DNA of 64,000 nt from Chlorella sorokiniana (lineage: Eukaryota; Chlorophyta; Trebouxiophyceae; Chlorellales; Chlorellaceae): NCBI GenBank assembly GCA_025917655.1, contig CP084614.1, forward strand, positions 2,356,001 through 2,420,000. The letters are read 5' to 3'. Shown in pieces: positions 11,501-22,051 of the stretch (positions are counted from its first letter, which is position 1; each line of letters starts with the position of its first letter). A program made the translations under genes and the position numbers. The notes beneath the pieces are model-generated. The model saw only the letters and a program-made list of their open reading frames with translations, had not been told where the DNA came from and searched no databases.

Positions 11501-12053
11501 GCATCTGGCTGTCCGCAGTGGCCAACGCCGGCATGTTGGCTGCGAGGGGCGGCGGCGGCAGCAGCAGCACAGCGCACCCGCGGTGAAGGGCGGTGGGTGC
11601 AACAAGCGGCTGCTGGCAGGCGTAAAGCGGCAACAAAAGTCATGAGTAGGTGTCCGGCGCACGGGGGCACCAGGAGGGCGACTACAGTAAGCCCTTTTGA
11701 GCGTACCGCACCTGCCGTGAGCGAGTGCCAGTGGCCGTACTGGCCGTTGAAGGGCACCGGTGCAGTGGACAGCGAGGCCATGAACGAATTGTATAAGAAT
11801 TCCGCCTCGTCCGTGGCCTGCAGATTCAACGGTGGAGCCAGTGAGGCGTGGCGAGCAGCAGGCGGAGAGACGCAAGGGGGCAGAGCAGGCGACGGCGGCA
11901 GGCCAGGCCGAAGTCCCGCGGTGTTGCAGTCCCCCGGCGACCAAGAGGGCGCCCTAGCAACTCCAGGCCGCCACTGCACAGACCGGGAAGACGAGGGCAG
12001 CACCAGTGTGTTCTCACCGCGCCGGTGGCCAGGGTAGCCACCCTAGCAGCCAT
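8597..12053 (-). CDS. Two-domain germin-like cupin protein with a degenerate second domain
   Basis: Exons on the complement: 12018..12053, 11712..11817, 11420..11539, 11131..11212, 10796..10924, 10193..10516, 9899..10018, 9451..9537, 9096..9224 and 8597..8773, about 437 aa. Domain 1 has cupin motif 1 (HYHTNCGE, then six residues and G) and motif 2 as an exact G-x5-P-x4-H-x3-N match (GDLAVVPTGALHSYSN), so it should bind a metal. Domain 2 repeats the exon pattern and sequence (GDVAVIPLGVLSYLAN) but has lost the metal His residues. Motif 2 of domain 1 is intact only if the intron after 11131 uses a GC donor (ACAG|GCGCGC). Frame slips occur in a G run near 11180 and a C run near 8720. Germin-like proteins are usually secreted, but no signal peptide is obvious at the proposed start, so the 5' end is uncertain. 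Confidence 0.72.
9622..9637 (-). repeat. (CA)n tract in a cupin intron (sense strand)
   Basis: Reads GT on + and therefore CA in the transcript. It lies in the intron 9538-9898, next to a poly-G/C stretch. Confidence 0.85.
10060..10089 (-). repeat. (CA)n tract in a cupin intron (sense strand)
   Basis: About 15 dinucleotide units, CA in the transcript, inside intron 10019-10192. Confidence 0.85.
11234..11253 (-). repeat. (CA)n tract in a cupin intron (sense strand)
   Basis: About ten units, CA in the transcript, inside intron 11213-11419 and about 20 nt upstream of the 3' splice site. Confidence 0.85.
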
Positions 12054-13121
12054 GCTGCTAGGATTATACAGCGCAGAACCATCAATTGAAGGACATGTCG
12101 AACGGGGAAAATGCCTCGCGACTCCGATGCTCGGGGACCTTCCGGCCTGCGCCCCACAGCTTGCGCGCAGCATGTGCGCTGACTCCAGGTTCCCCGCTCA
12201 TGCACCCTCTTCAAACATACCGATTTGGCGTTGGCAGCAGGGTGCCGGCGGGCAGAACCTCCGAAGCCGAGCAGCCCGGGCAGTGGCGGCGGCGGCACAC
12301 TGCCTTAAAGGATGGCATCACTGCAGTGTTCACGCATGCTCCTCGAGGAGGTTGAAAATTTGCAACATTCTGTGCAATGCTACATTCCTTCTTCAGAACG
12401 TTGATGGCAATTCCGTTATGGTCAAGCAGGCAGCAGCAGCGCAGGGGGAAATTGGCTGCCGTGTGAAGAACAGGGGGATGGCGCGGCTCATGGTGGAGTG
12501 GGGGCAAGTGTCTGCAGCAGGGGTCGCCCGAACCTAAACCTAAAACAGCAAAATACGACAAAGCACATGTGGGCCTGGGCGGGCTGTGAGCTTCATGCAG
12601 CAATACAAAAAAGGGGATCGATCCGGCGCGGTACGGCGGCAAACAACGTACAGAAGGGAATACCAACGTGCAACGACAGTGCACATCATCATCGTGATCA
12701 TTTGTTGGCAGGCGGCTGGGAGGCCGGCGGAAGATGGGAGGGCAGAGGGGGCTCAGAGAGCGCAGCCCCAAGCCGCAAATCTCAAGGTTTCTCGGATGCG
12801 TGGGCACAGAGATGGCAAGAGGTGCGGCGCTTCGACTGCAAGCTTGCCTGGCGGGTCGACAGGTTGTGCCGTCGCTGGCGCATGAAAGCAAGCATCCAGC
12901 CCAGCAGCAATGAGCATTGGGTGCTCTTCAAGGCGGGGACGGTGTGTGACAGAGCAGGAGCCGCCAGAATCCAAGGAATAGGGAGGGTTGTTGGATGAGG
13001 AGTCGAGGATTGGGAGGGGTATGCCAGGCAGCAGCTCCGCAGACTGCTGCGCCACGCAAGCCTGCTTTCGTGGGCACTGCTGTCGCCATCAAGGGGGCGA
13101 GGGCAGCTGGCTGTGCCGCTG
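12054..13121. other. Intergenic: cupin 5' region and response-regulator 3' flank
   Basis: Both neighbours are on the minus strand. No exon could be tied to either gene with confidence, though a missing first exon of the cupin gene carrying a signal peptide could lie at 12060-12350. Confidence 0.4.
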
Positions 13122-14238
13122 CTAGCCAGTGGGAGCGACGCCCTCCTCGCTGCCACTGCCCGATGAGCTGCTGGGCAAGCTGGCACCCGAGGCCCCACAA
13201 CACGCGGCTGCTCGCGACGATGCGCCGCAGCTGCTGCCATCGCTGCGCGCGCCGCAGCCAGCTGCCGTGCAGCTTCCCAGGTGCGGCTCATCCTCGCTGC
13301 CGCTGCGGCTGCCGGGGCTGCCACTCTCCTGGCAGTGCTGCAGGCCGAGGCCTGGCAGCCACCGGAACAGCAGCTGCACGGCATGCTGCTTGTCCATGGG
13401 CTTGGGCTGCACAGAAACAGCGCAGCGCAGGCGAGGGAGGGCGGGTCAGAGCAGGGGCCAGGGTGGCTGCATGGCTGGAATGAAGGCACGTGGGCGCCGG
13501 CGCTGCCGCTGTCGGCCCCCACACCCGCATCCCTGCACCCACACCCGCTCCCCGCCATCGTGCCTCACCACGACGTCGTTGAACCCGGCATGCATGCACT
13601 GCAGCCACGTGGGCGAGCCGCGGCGCACGTCCTCGCTCGTGTATGCCACCAGCGGCACGGGCAGCCAGCCGCGGCGGCTCTCCACCGACCGGATGCCCAG
13701 CGCGGCGTGGAAGCCGTCGCATACGGGCATCATCAGGTCCAGGAACACAAAGGCGATGGCTGCGCGGCCGTGCTGCAGGTACGCTTGCAGGCCCTGCCGC
13801 CCGTCGCAGGCCTCAATCACATCCAGGTTCAGCTGCGGCGGGTGGGACGGCGGCCGCGATACAGTCAGCGTGTGCACTTCAGGTGCACACAGATGGTGAG
13901 GCTTGACCAAAGCACCAAGCATGCGTGAGTGGAGCTGCAGAGCTGCGGAGGCGGGCCTCGCAGGGTGCAGGGCTGAGTCAACGACGGCAGCTGCGTCAAC
14001 GACGGCAGCCGCACAGAAGACCAAACAACAAAAAGCCCGCCGCCCCACGCTCACCGAACGCAGCAACCTAGATATAACGATGCGATTCACCGGCTGGTCA
14101 TCCTGCGACGGGACAGGCGTGCACATGAGGCAGAAACTGCGGAGGGCCTGTCACCGTGACCCTCCCCTCAAACCGGTCGGCCAGCCCCACGGCTGCGACT
14201 TCTTGTCACTGTTCACGCACCACGACGAGGATGGCCAT
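13122..14238 (-). CDS. Stand-alone response regulator (receiver domain only)
   Basis: Exons on the complement 14221..14238, 14055..14102, 13569..13832 and 13122..13406 give a clean 204-aa frame. The first coding exon is 18 nt (MAILVV) and the second starts with DDQPVNRIV, so the intron falls exactly before the acidic pair of the receiver. The phospho-acceptor Asp is in FVFLDLMMPVCDGF, the Ser/Thr switch in YTSED, and the conserved Lys in PKPMDK. No kinase or DNA-binding domain follows; the last 75 residues are Ser/Gly/Cys-rich and probably disordered. Inferred role: phospho-acceptor in a histidine-to-aspartate relay. The start is chosen because VLVV-type strands usually open receivers; an upstream fusion partner is possible but no exon of one was seen. 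Confidence 0.82.
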
Positions 14239-14967
14239 GCGGGGCGCCTGTGCGTGGGGTTGGTAGCAGGACAGCAACAGGCTGCTTGCGACATGCAGCG
14301 GCTGAGGCACGCTGAGAAGGTGGGATAGGTGTGCAAACCAAATTACAACATATGGCGGGGCAAGCGTCGTGACCGAGATCTCAAACATGGGAGGCAGCAG
14401 GATCCCCTGCTGCACTTTTGCGCTCCTGTGCAGCCAACCTGGACGCTCCCCTTGCCTTTTGGGCGCCGTGGGCTCCTCTCTGAAATCTCCATCCGCTGCT
14501 TCTCAGAGCGTCTTGATTCCAGCGTTCAACTTGTTGATTCATGGAAATGTGGGTTGGCGACTGGAACCCCCAAAAGGTGAGACATGAGCCGCCGGCGCTC
14601 CCTTGACGAGTTCGCTGACTTGTGGCATACCAGCCTCATCTTCACACTTCAAACTCGAGGTCTTGCATCGAAACTGTGCATCAAGAACAGGAAAGCAGGC
14701 AAAATGGGCAACACATCGCTGCAAGAAGGGAGGGCGGGCTTCTAAACAACACCAGGCATCAAAAATTGTCCTGGAAGCATCTTTGCATTTTGCATTCCGG
14801 GTGCTGCCATGAGAAACAGCGGCTGCGGGGCAGGCATTCATGGGGCGACACGAGCTTGCACATTCCATCACAGCAGCATTACGAAAACAAGGGGGGGGCC
14901 AGGGGCTTAGCCAGGAATTGCGGAGGAAAGGGGCCAGCAGTGACCAAGGCAATCACACCGGGGGAGT
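14239..14967. other. Intergenic between two minus-strand genes
   Basis: Should hold the response-regulator promoter and the 3' UTR of the membrane-protein gene. A TTACA at 14343-14347 (TGTAA on -) is a weak candidate for that transcript's end. No further gene supported. Confidence 0.45.
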
Positions 14968-16485
14968 CTAAGCGGCCACGCGGCCAGGGTGGCGCTGCAG
15001 CGCGCCCAGCGCGCCAAACAGAACATCAGCAGCCAGCATGGCCAGGCAAAGCGCGCAGCGTGCTGCCGCCACAGGCGCCAGCACCAGCTCGCGAGGTGGC
15101 CGCAGCGCGCCCAGGCTGGCCCGCTGCGCCAGGCGGGCGCCAGCCAGCAGCGAGCTCTCCAGCAGCACCAGCAGCAGCAAGTAGAGCCGCAGCGCCATGC
15201 CGGCAGCTGCGGGGAAGGTGCCTCCCAGCGCTGCCGAGCCGCCACCCTGCCGCTGCTTCGCCTCCACCACCGCGGCATGTCCTGCGGTACCGCCCTTCAC
15301 ACGCCACGTTTCTTCCGCCGCCACTGCATGCGGCTGCTCCTTGTGATCCTCTGGGATGACGAGGCGGGCGAGCGCGCTGCCGCCGCCCCCATGCGTGCGC
15401 GGGCGAGGCGCAGCGCCACGGCGGCGCGGCTCTGCAGCTCCGCGGCCTCCGCCGCCAGCCGCTCCACCTCCCCAAGGTCCAGCCCCTGCACCTCCGCCTC
15501 GGTCTGCGCTTGCATGGAAACGAAGAGAAAGGCGAAGTGAGGCAAGCAAGGAGCTCTGTGCTACAACACCTGTTGGTAGAGGCAAGCCCCCACGGCGGCT
15601 TGCCGCCGCATGGGCGCCGCTCTCAAGCTCCGTGCTTTGCAGCATGACCTCGCGCACCTGCGGCAGAGCGCTGCTGAGGCAGGAGGTCCAAGAGGTGGTG
15701 GAGCGGGGCGTGTCGCAGCCGGCGGCGGCCGCCGCCAACTCCTCCTCCAGGGTGGCCCCCAGTGAGCCTTCTACATCGTAGAACGCCGCCGTCTCTGAAG
15801 CTGCCGTGCTGCGGGAGCTCCCCACCGAGGGCTGGCCAGCAGAGGACGGCGGGCTGCAGCTGTCGGAGCGCGGGGCAAAGGGCGAGGGCAGCTTGGAGGG
15901 CGGCGGCGGCACGGCTGCGGTTGATGCCGCCGCCGGCTGCTGCGGCTGCGGCCCGCTCCAGCCCTCGTCCAGCAGCTCCAGCAGCGAGCTCTGGCTGCGC
16001 GGGGTGCCGCCCTCGTCGGTGGCGCGCGCGCGTCGCCGCCGCCGCCGCCCGGGCGGCGGCCCGCCCGTCGCGCTTGCCCGCCTCGCCGGCGCTGCAGGGC
16101 AGGAAGTAAAGGACCAGGTGTGTGAGACAAGATTGTGGGCATCGCATTATCCCCCAAAGAGCGCTTCGCGCTCAGCATAGTAGGGCTGGCTCGTGCGAGC
16201 GGCGCTTGTGCACCTGTCGGAGCGACGGCTGGAGCGCAGTCGGCGAAACATGTCGAGCGAGGCCTGGAGGTTGTCTGGGTCAAGAACCGCACGCGCTGCG
16301 AACGGGAGTGACGTGCTTGCGCTCTGCTGGCGGCTGGGCTGGGCCAGGGCTGCCCTCAGCGTGGGGTCGAGGCCGGCCGAGGCACCCGCGACCGCCGACG
16401 ACAGCTGCCACGACAGCTGGGTGCGGAGGGCGGCGCTGTTGCTGCTGCTGCTGCTGCTTCGCGTGGATTCTCGGCCGCTGCTCAT
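14968..16485 (-). CDS. Membrane protein of unknown function, disordered N-terminus and two C-terminal hydrophobic segments
   Basis: Exons on the complement 16214..16485, 15658..16091 and 14968..15503. Not recognised. The N-terminal third is Ser-rich (MSSGRESTRSSSSSS) and includes LDPDNLQASLDMFRRLRSS. The middle is low-complexity, and TPRSQSSLLELLDEGW is a possible helix. Exon 3 starts with an Ala/Glu/Leu coil (GEVERLAAEAAELQ). The C-terminus has two hydrophobic stretches (LRLYLLLLVLLESSLLAG and LVLAPVAAARCALCLAMLAA), so it is probably tail-anchored or a hairpin in a membrane. Two frame changes are needed, one in a GC dinucleotide run near 16025 and one in a G run near 15390. No function proposed. 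Confidence 0.6.
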
Positions 16486-16950
16486 CGTTTAGCAGCCATT
16501 GCGAATACCGTGCGTGGTCTGGGAGGGGCTGAAGGCCAGGGTTCAAGCTGCAGTTGTCACGGGACCGCACCCATGCTCTTGCGACGCGATGTGTGGCGAG
16601 CAAAGGCAATACGTGGCCTGGAACGCTGCGTGCCCTTCCCAATCCAGTTCCGGCTTGAGCAGGTACCATTCCAACGCGAGATGTACTGCCGGACTGTGTC
16701 ACGATGTCTTGCGAGGCTTTGCGTCCTAATCTAGGTGCACCATCGGCTTCCTGGCAGCCAGGGCACGGTGCTGGCATTTGCAACTTTGTGCGATCAACAT
16801 TGAAGGGACCCTGCAGCCTGCTGATTGAAACACTGTCGCATTTGTATTGTACGGCCGCCACACGTCGTAAACAGCTTGATCGGGCCGCGTGGAGGAAGAG
16901 CGGCAACAAGCTGATTTCCTGCGGGCCCTCCCAGCAGCAGCCACGTAGCC
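16486..16950. other. Divergent promoter region, membrane protein / ERdj3B
   Basis: 465 bp between two divergent start codons. AT content is higher than in the flanking exons. No clear TATA box or repeat seen. Confidence 0.5.
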
Positions 16951-19493
16951 ATGCGGCGATCAAGGGCTACAATCGCAGCAATCGTGCTGCTGGGATTCCT
17001 ATCCCTGGCTGCAGCGTGAGTGTGGGGCAGCAGGTGCCGCCCGCCTAGCCGCCTGCCGCTTTCCGCCCAGGCCGCTGCGCCTCTCCCCCATCTTCTGATG
17101 ATCTGCCCTCCGTCTTTCTGCTGCAGGCGGGACTATTACGACCTGCTGCAGGTGCCGCGGTCAGCAACGGATGCGCAGATCAAGCGAGCGTATCGCAAGC
17201 TGGCGCTGAAGATGCACCCGGACAAGGTGCAGGGCAGCGAGGAGGAGAAGAAGGCTGCGGCCCAAAAGTTTGCCGACGTCAGCCACGGTGCGCGCGGAAG
17301 CGGGCGCCAGCGCGTGTCACCAGCAGCATGGGTCCTTTGCATGGCTGCAGCCTCGAGAGGGGCTCGGCACAGCCGCCTGGCCCCGCGGCTGTTGCAGGCC
17401 GGGTTGCGGACAAGCCCCGCCCTGCTTCCCACCAGCTTCCTTCCCACTCCGCCCTCGCAGCCTATGAAGTGCTGACTGACGCCGAGAAGCGCAAGGTGTA
17501 CGATCGGTACGGCGAGGAGGGGCTCAAGCAGATGGGCCAGGGCGGCGGCGGCGGCGGGTCCGCCCAGGACATCTTCTCGCAGTGAGCAGCCGGGGCTGCC
17601 GGGGCTGGGGTGCTGCGCGGGCTGCCGAGGCAACTCCATGAAAAGCTGTCGCTGCCGGCGACCGCAGCTGGGCTCAGCGGCGAAGCAGCCGCGGGCCAGG
17701 CCCCTGCCGCCTGTCGCGCAGCTGCGGGCATGCACTCACACACACACACACACCTGAACGCCACCGTGCCATCCCTCTTGTCCAGACTGCTCTCACCCTC
17801 CTATCCCCACCCTTCAACCCCAACTCCCCCTGCACTCCCAGGTTCTTTGGCGGCTTTGGCTTCGGCGGCGGCTTCGGCTTTGGGCAGCAGGAGGAGGAGA
17901 CCCTAAGGGCGACAACGTCGTGTTTGAGCTGCAAGTGGAGCTGCAGGACCTTTACCTGGGCCGCGAGTTCAGGGTGGGTGGCAGCGGGGGCCTCACGCAC
18001 ACACAACGAGTGGGGTTCTGGGGTTCAGAGGCAAGCAGGCCGGCCCAGGCCCAGAGACAACAACAGAGGTGGGGATCCCCCGACCCGCCAGCGCAGGGGG
18101 CTGCGCTGTACGGCACGGGGCGCCAGGCTCCAGGCCCCTGCTCACGGCGCCTGCCTCCCCCTCCTGGTGCTGCGCAGCTGGTGCGCGACAAGATGGTGGT
18201 GCGCCCCGCCCCGGCACCCGCAAGTGCAACTGCAAGAACAAGGTGGTGACGCAGCAGATCGGGCCCGGCATGTACCAGCAGTACACCACGCAGGTACGTC
18301 CGCGGCACAGCGCAGCGTCGCGGTCCCATTGCACGCATGCCTGTGCCAGGGGCGCTGCCGCTGCCGCTGCCGCCCTCTGCCTTGCACCTTGCCTTGCACC
18401 TTGCCAGCCTGTTGGCCCCACCTCTCGATTGCATGGTCACGTACTTTCTTTCACTAAGTTCTTTCCCCGCCGACTTTCCTCACAGGTGTGCGAGGACTGC
18501 CCCAACGTGACGTACGAGCGGCAGGCGGAGCCGCTGACTGTGCACGTGGAGCCAGGCATGCCCGACGGCCACACCATCACCTTCTTTGAGGAAGGGGAGC
18601 CGATTGTGGACGGTGAGGCGCCTGGCCGGCTCTTGGTTGTTGTGCACTGTGGCGGTGCGTGCAGATGCTGGGGTGTGCGCGTGGATGGCAGGCGGCCTGG
18701 CAGGCGGTGGGGCGGGAGGCGGAGGGGCACGGGCGTGCCAGGGCTGGCGGGGTGCAGCCGCGCAGCGGGGAGCTCCGTGATGAAAACCGGGCCTGGCAGC
18801 GTCGCAGCCCACTTCCAGTGCCCCGCCAGCCGGCCCGGGTTCGCCGGCGTCCCCTGACCCGTGCCTGTGCTCTGCCGCCCTCCGTGGCGCGCAGGGGAGC
18901 ACGGCGACTTGCACGTCGTGCTGCGCACCACGCCCCACCCCACGTTTGAGCGCCGCGGCGACGGCCTGCTGGCCAACGTGACGATTTCGCTGCTGGAGGC
19001 GCTCGTGGGGTTCGAGCGCGAGGTGGGTGCTGCCGGGTTGGGTGCTGCGGGTCGTGCAGGCGGACAGCCGCTTGGGCGCGGCTGAAGGGGCAGCGCTTCT
19101 GTTTGTGTGGGATCCAGCAGGTCGGCTGCGCCCGGCTGCTGGCGGCGCTTGGCACTGCCTGGCTGCATTCGCCGCGCCTCGCCAGGTGGTCACGCAAGGT
19201 TTTGGGGCCTGACGGCTCGTGCCTCCCCTGTTCCGTCGCCGCGACAGCTGGAGCACCTCGACGGGCACAGGGTGCAGGTGGGCACGAGCGGCGTGACGCG
19301 CCCGGGCGAGGTACGCTGGTTCCAGGGGGAGGGCATGCCGCAGTACGAGCACACGTCCCGCGGCGACCTGTGGGTGACCTACTCGGTGGCCTTCCCGCGG
19401 AGCATCAGCGAGGCGCACAAGGCGGAGCTGCGCCGCCTGTTTGGCGGCGACGGCGAGTGGCAGCGCAGCGCGCTTGCGCACGACGAACTGTGA
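16951..19493 (+). CDS. ERDJ3B: ER luminal DnaJ co-chaperone, ERdj3B/DNAJB11 orthologue
   Basis: Exons 16951..17015, 17127..17287, 17461..17581, 17842..17973, 18178..18293, 18486..18612, 18895..19022 and 19248..19493, about 365 aa. The start gives a signal peptide ([17 protein letters not shown]) followed at once by the J domain ([14 protein letters not shown] intact). A Gly/Phe linker follows, then substrate-binding domains with the CNC and CEDCP cysteine pairs typical of DNAJB11, VEPGMPDG and [15 protein letters not shown]. It should deliver unfolded clients to BiP in the ER lumen; plants also use it for receptor-kinase quality control. Two places in strictly conserved segments lack one C (17903-17905 before KGDNVV, and about 18212 before the CNC motif), most likely assembly errors. 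Confidence 0.93.
17736..17752 (+). repeat. (CA)n tract in intron 3 of ERDJ3B
   Basis: About eight CA units on the sense strand within intron 17582-17841. Confidence 0.9.
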
Positions 19494-19851
19494 TGGAGCC
19501 CCATTCATTTCATTCATTCAAACAATGCTGTTTATCGCACTCCCCTGCTTTCTGAGGGCACACGCGAACTCGCAGAGCACGGAAGCGGCGGGCAGCTCCG
19601 AGCTGGCGGCAGCAGGTCAAACTGGTCAACACACGGCTGTGATTCGGGGAAGAGTTTCCTCACTCTCACGCTGCCATTTCACTGCTGAGAGCTGCTAAAT
19701 CGCTGCTGGTTGCACAGCGCGCTACCTGCGCATAGCAACCTTTCGGCAGTGCCGGTCTGCCTCTTGTGCCCTTAACTCAGTATACGCGTATTCGCTCTCA
19801 ACCCTCTCAATTGAAGTCCGCAAAACCGATCTAGCACCCACGTTGCCAAAG
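19494..19851. other. Intergenic between ERDJ3B and WDR92
   Basis: About 360 bp between genes in the same direction. Holds the ERDJ3B 3' UTR and the WDR92 promoter. No exon or repeat supported. Confidence 0.5.
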
Positions 19852-21405
19852 ATGGTCGCTCTCGACGGCCCACAGATCGCCGAGATAGTTTACCGCAGCG
19901 TGCCTTTCACCGTGCACGATGTCAAGTGAGCACTGAAGCTGCGCCAAGCACGCCATCCGATTGCACGGGGCATGCCCATCCACCTCCCGCCTCGCGTCTG
20001 CCGCCGCTCGGTGTGCCCTCGCAGGTGGTTGCCAGGCACTGCAAGCTTTGTTGCGCTGGGATGCCTGCCGATTGGGACAGGCATGATCCAGGTGTATGAG
20101 CTGGACGGTCCAGAGCTGAAGGAGGTGGCATCAGCCAAGCAGCCGTCGGGGTTCCAGCGCGGCAGCTTTGGCGCGGCGGCGGACGGGGCATGCAGCTGGC
20201 GGTGGGCACCCAGGCGGGCCAGCTGCAGCTGCTGGACCCAGAGCGGCTGGATGCGGGACCCCTGTTCTCCGTGCAGGCGCACGCCGGCGTGGTGAACGCC
20301 CTGGACGCGTTTGGCCGCAAGGTGAGGGGCGGCGCCGCGCTCAGCGTGCCAAAGCAGCACCCAAAGCAAGCAAAGTGCCGTGCACCCCAAATTTTTTCGC
20401 AACGCTGGCTGCAGAGCAAGGCGGGCCCCTTGATCGTGACCGGCGGCAAGGACGGCGCGGTGCGGGCGTGGGACCCGCGTGACCCCTCGGCCCCCGTCGC
20501 CGCTTTCGTGCCCGCGGACGGCGCCGCCGCCTCCGACTGCTGGACCGTGGTGCTGGGCAACTGCTACAACCAGGAGTGCTGCGTGCTGGCGGGCTACCAG
20601 AACGGGGACCTCAAGATGTTCGACCTCAAGGCGGCGAGCGTGCGCTGGGAGGCAAACGTGGGCGAGGGCGTGTGCGGCGTGCAGGTGAGGCGCCAGGGTG
20701 GCCGCGACTGCACGCGGCTGCTCGCATCGCAAGCCAGGCAAGCCAGGAAGGAGCCCTCGAGCAAGGCCTTCAGCCGCCATATGCGCTGCCTGTCGTTGCT
20801 CCCCGAGCGCACGAGTGGACCTGCTGCTGCCTGTGCCCCGCCGGCGGCCCCCGCAGTTTGACCGCCGCGACATCGCCATGAACAAGTTTGTGGCCGCCTG
20901 CATGCACTCCCGGCTGTGCGTGTACGACGCCCGCACGCACCACTCCCTGCACGGCTTTGCCGGGCGCACCACCGCGCTGGCGGCGCCGGGCAAGGACGCC
21001 ACACTGTGGGGGCGCACCACTCGCCCCACAACCGTGAGGTGTTCATGGTGCCCGCGGCGACGGCGCGCTGTCGCTGCACCGCTACAAATACCCCGACCAG
21101 AGGTGGGTGGGTATGGAAACCTGCCGGCATGGGGCATGTGAGGCCGGGAGCAGTGCTTGCTGGTGCTGGTGCTGAGGGGCAGGCCTGCAAGCGGCGCTCT
21201 GCTGCCCACCTTCAGGTCTGTCAAGGACCCCAGCGGCGAGCCGGTCGGCGTGGTAGGTACCGTGGAGGCGGTGTGTGAACGCACCGTCTCCGCGCAGCCC
21301 GTGTCGGCGTTTGACTGGAGCAGCGACAAGGCTGGCGTGTTTGTGTCGGCGGCCTACGACCAGACGATTCGAGTGGGCATGGTCAGCCGCTTCAACTCCC
21401 TGTAA
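19852..21405 (+). CDS. WDR92: WD40 protein WDR92/DNAAF10 (Monad) orthologue
   Basis: Exons 19852..19925, 20025..20321, 20415..20684, 20857..21102 and 21216..21405 give about 359 aa, against roughly 357 in animals. Diagnostic segments in order: FTVHDVKWLPGTASFVALG, GTGMIQVYELDG, KDGAVRAWDPRDPSAPVA, DCWTVVLGNCYNQE, RRDIAMNKFVA, NREVFMVPA, and the C-terminal DQTIRVGMVSRFNSL. In animals and Chlamydomonas this protein works with the R2TP/prefoldin-like complex in cytoplasmic preassembly of axonemal dyneins. Three single bases are missing in G runs (about 20187, 21010 and 21053); the frame resumes correctly each time. Its presence in a lineage usually regarded as non-flagellate is notable (see findings). 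Confidence 0.92.
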
Positions 21406-22051
21406 GCGCGGTACCGCACTGCCCGGTCGTGTCGCGGTCATGGTTCGCGCTGCGGGCCTCCGCACGGGCCGCCGCTGCAAGCTCCCCAAGTACTCCTGCA
21501 CCAGCTCTTCCACTGGCATTGCTTGCGCTCAAGCGGGGGTGGGCGCCGACTGAGAAGTGCGCCGCCCGGGCTGCTGCATACGCCTCATGCAGCACTGTTG
21601 TCATGCTGCCGCCTGGGCTGCTGCCAGCTGTCGCTGGCTGCAGGGTGTTTGTTGGGGGGATGAGGGGAGTTTTGTGAGTGATGAAACGGTGAGAATGGCA
21701 GTCAGCTTGCTGAGCCAGCCGAGTGGAGGGGTTGGGGGTGAAGAGCAGGCAGCCATTTGCAAGTGCTAGTTGCACGGCAGATGTGGGCTGCATGCACCAA
21801 ACACATACACCCCAACCTCTTCATTCTGGCTGGCACAGTCATATGCACTGGGCGACGGCATGCGGGGTTTCGTTCTGTTACACGTCATAAGATTCTCAAA
21901 TCAATTCAGGGGGACAAATCGCGACAGATCCACAAAAGAGGCAGCGAGAGGGGGATAGCGGAGGTATCCTTCGCTAAGGTTCAGGGTGGGGAAGGGGGTC
22001 ACTAAATCAGGGGGTCAGGCCGGAACCCACTGCTTCCCATTCAACAGCTGT
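21406..22051. other. Intergenic between convergent WDR92 and fasciclin copy 1
   Basis: The WDR92 side is unremarkable. From about 21845 the sequence belongs to the duplicated fasciclin unit and is the 3' UTR of that gene. Confidence 0.55.
21878..21882 (-). promoter_or_regulatory. TGTAA poly(A) signal of fasciclin copy 1
   Basis: TGTAA on -, about 170 nt past the stop at 22052. The same signal lies at the same distance in copy 2, which supports its use. Confidence 0.65.

Noticed and set aside
12532-12548. Short telomere-like AACCTAAACCTAAAAC run
   Set aside because: Less than three imperfect units, inside intergenic DNA, and not the TTTAGGG type expected for chlorellalean telomeres.
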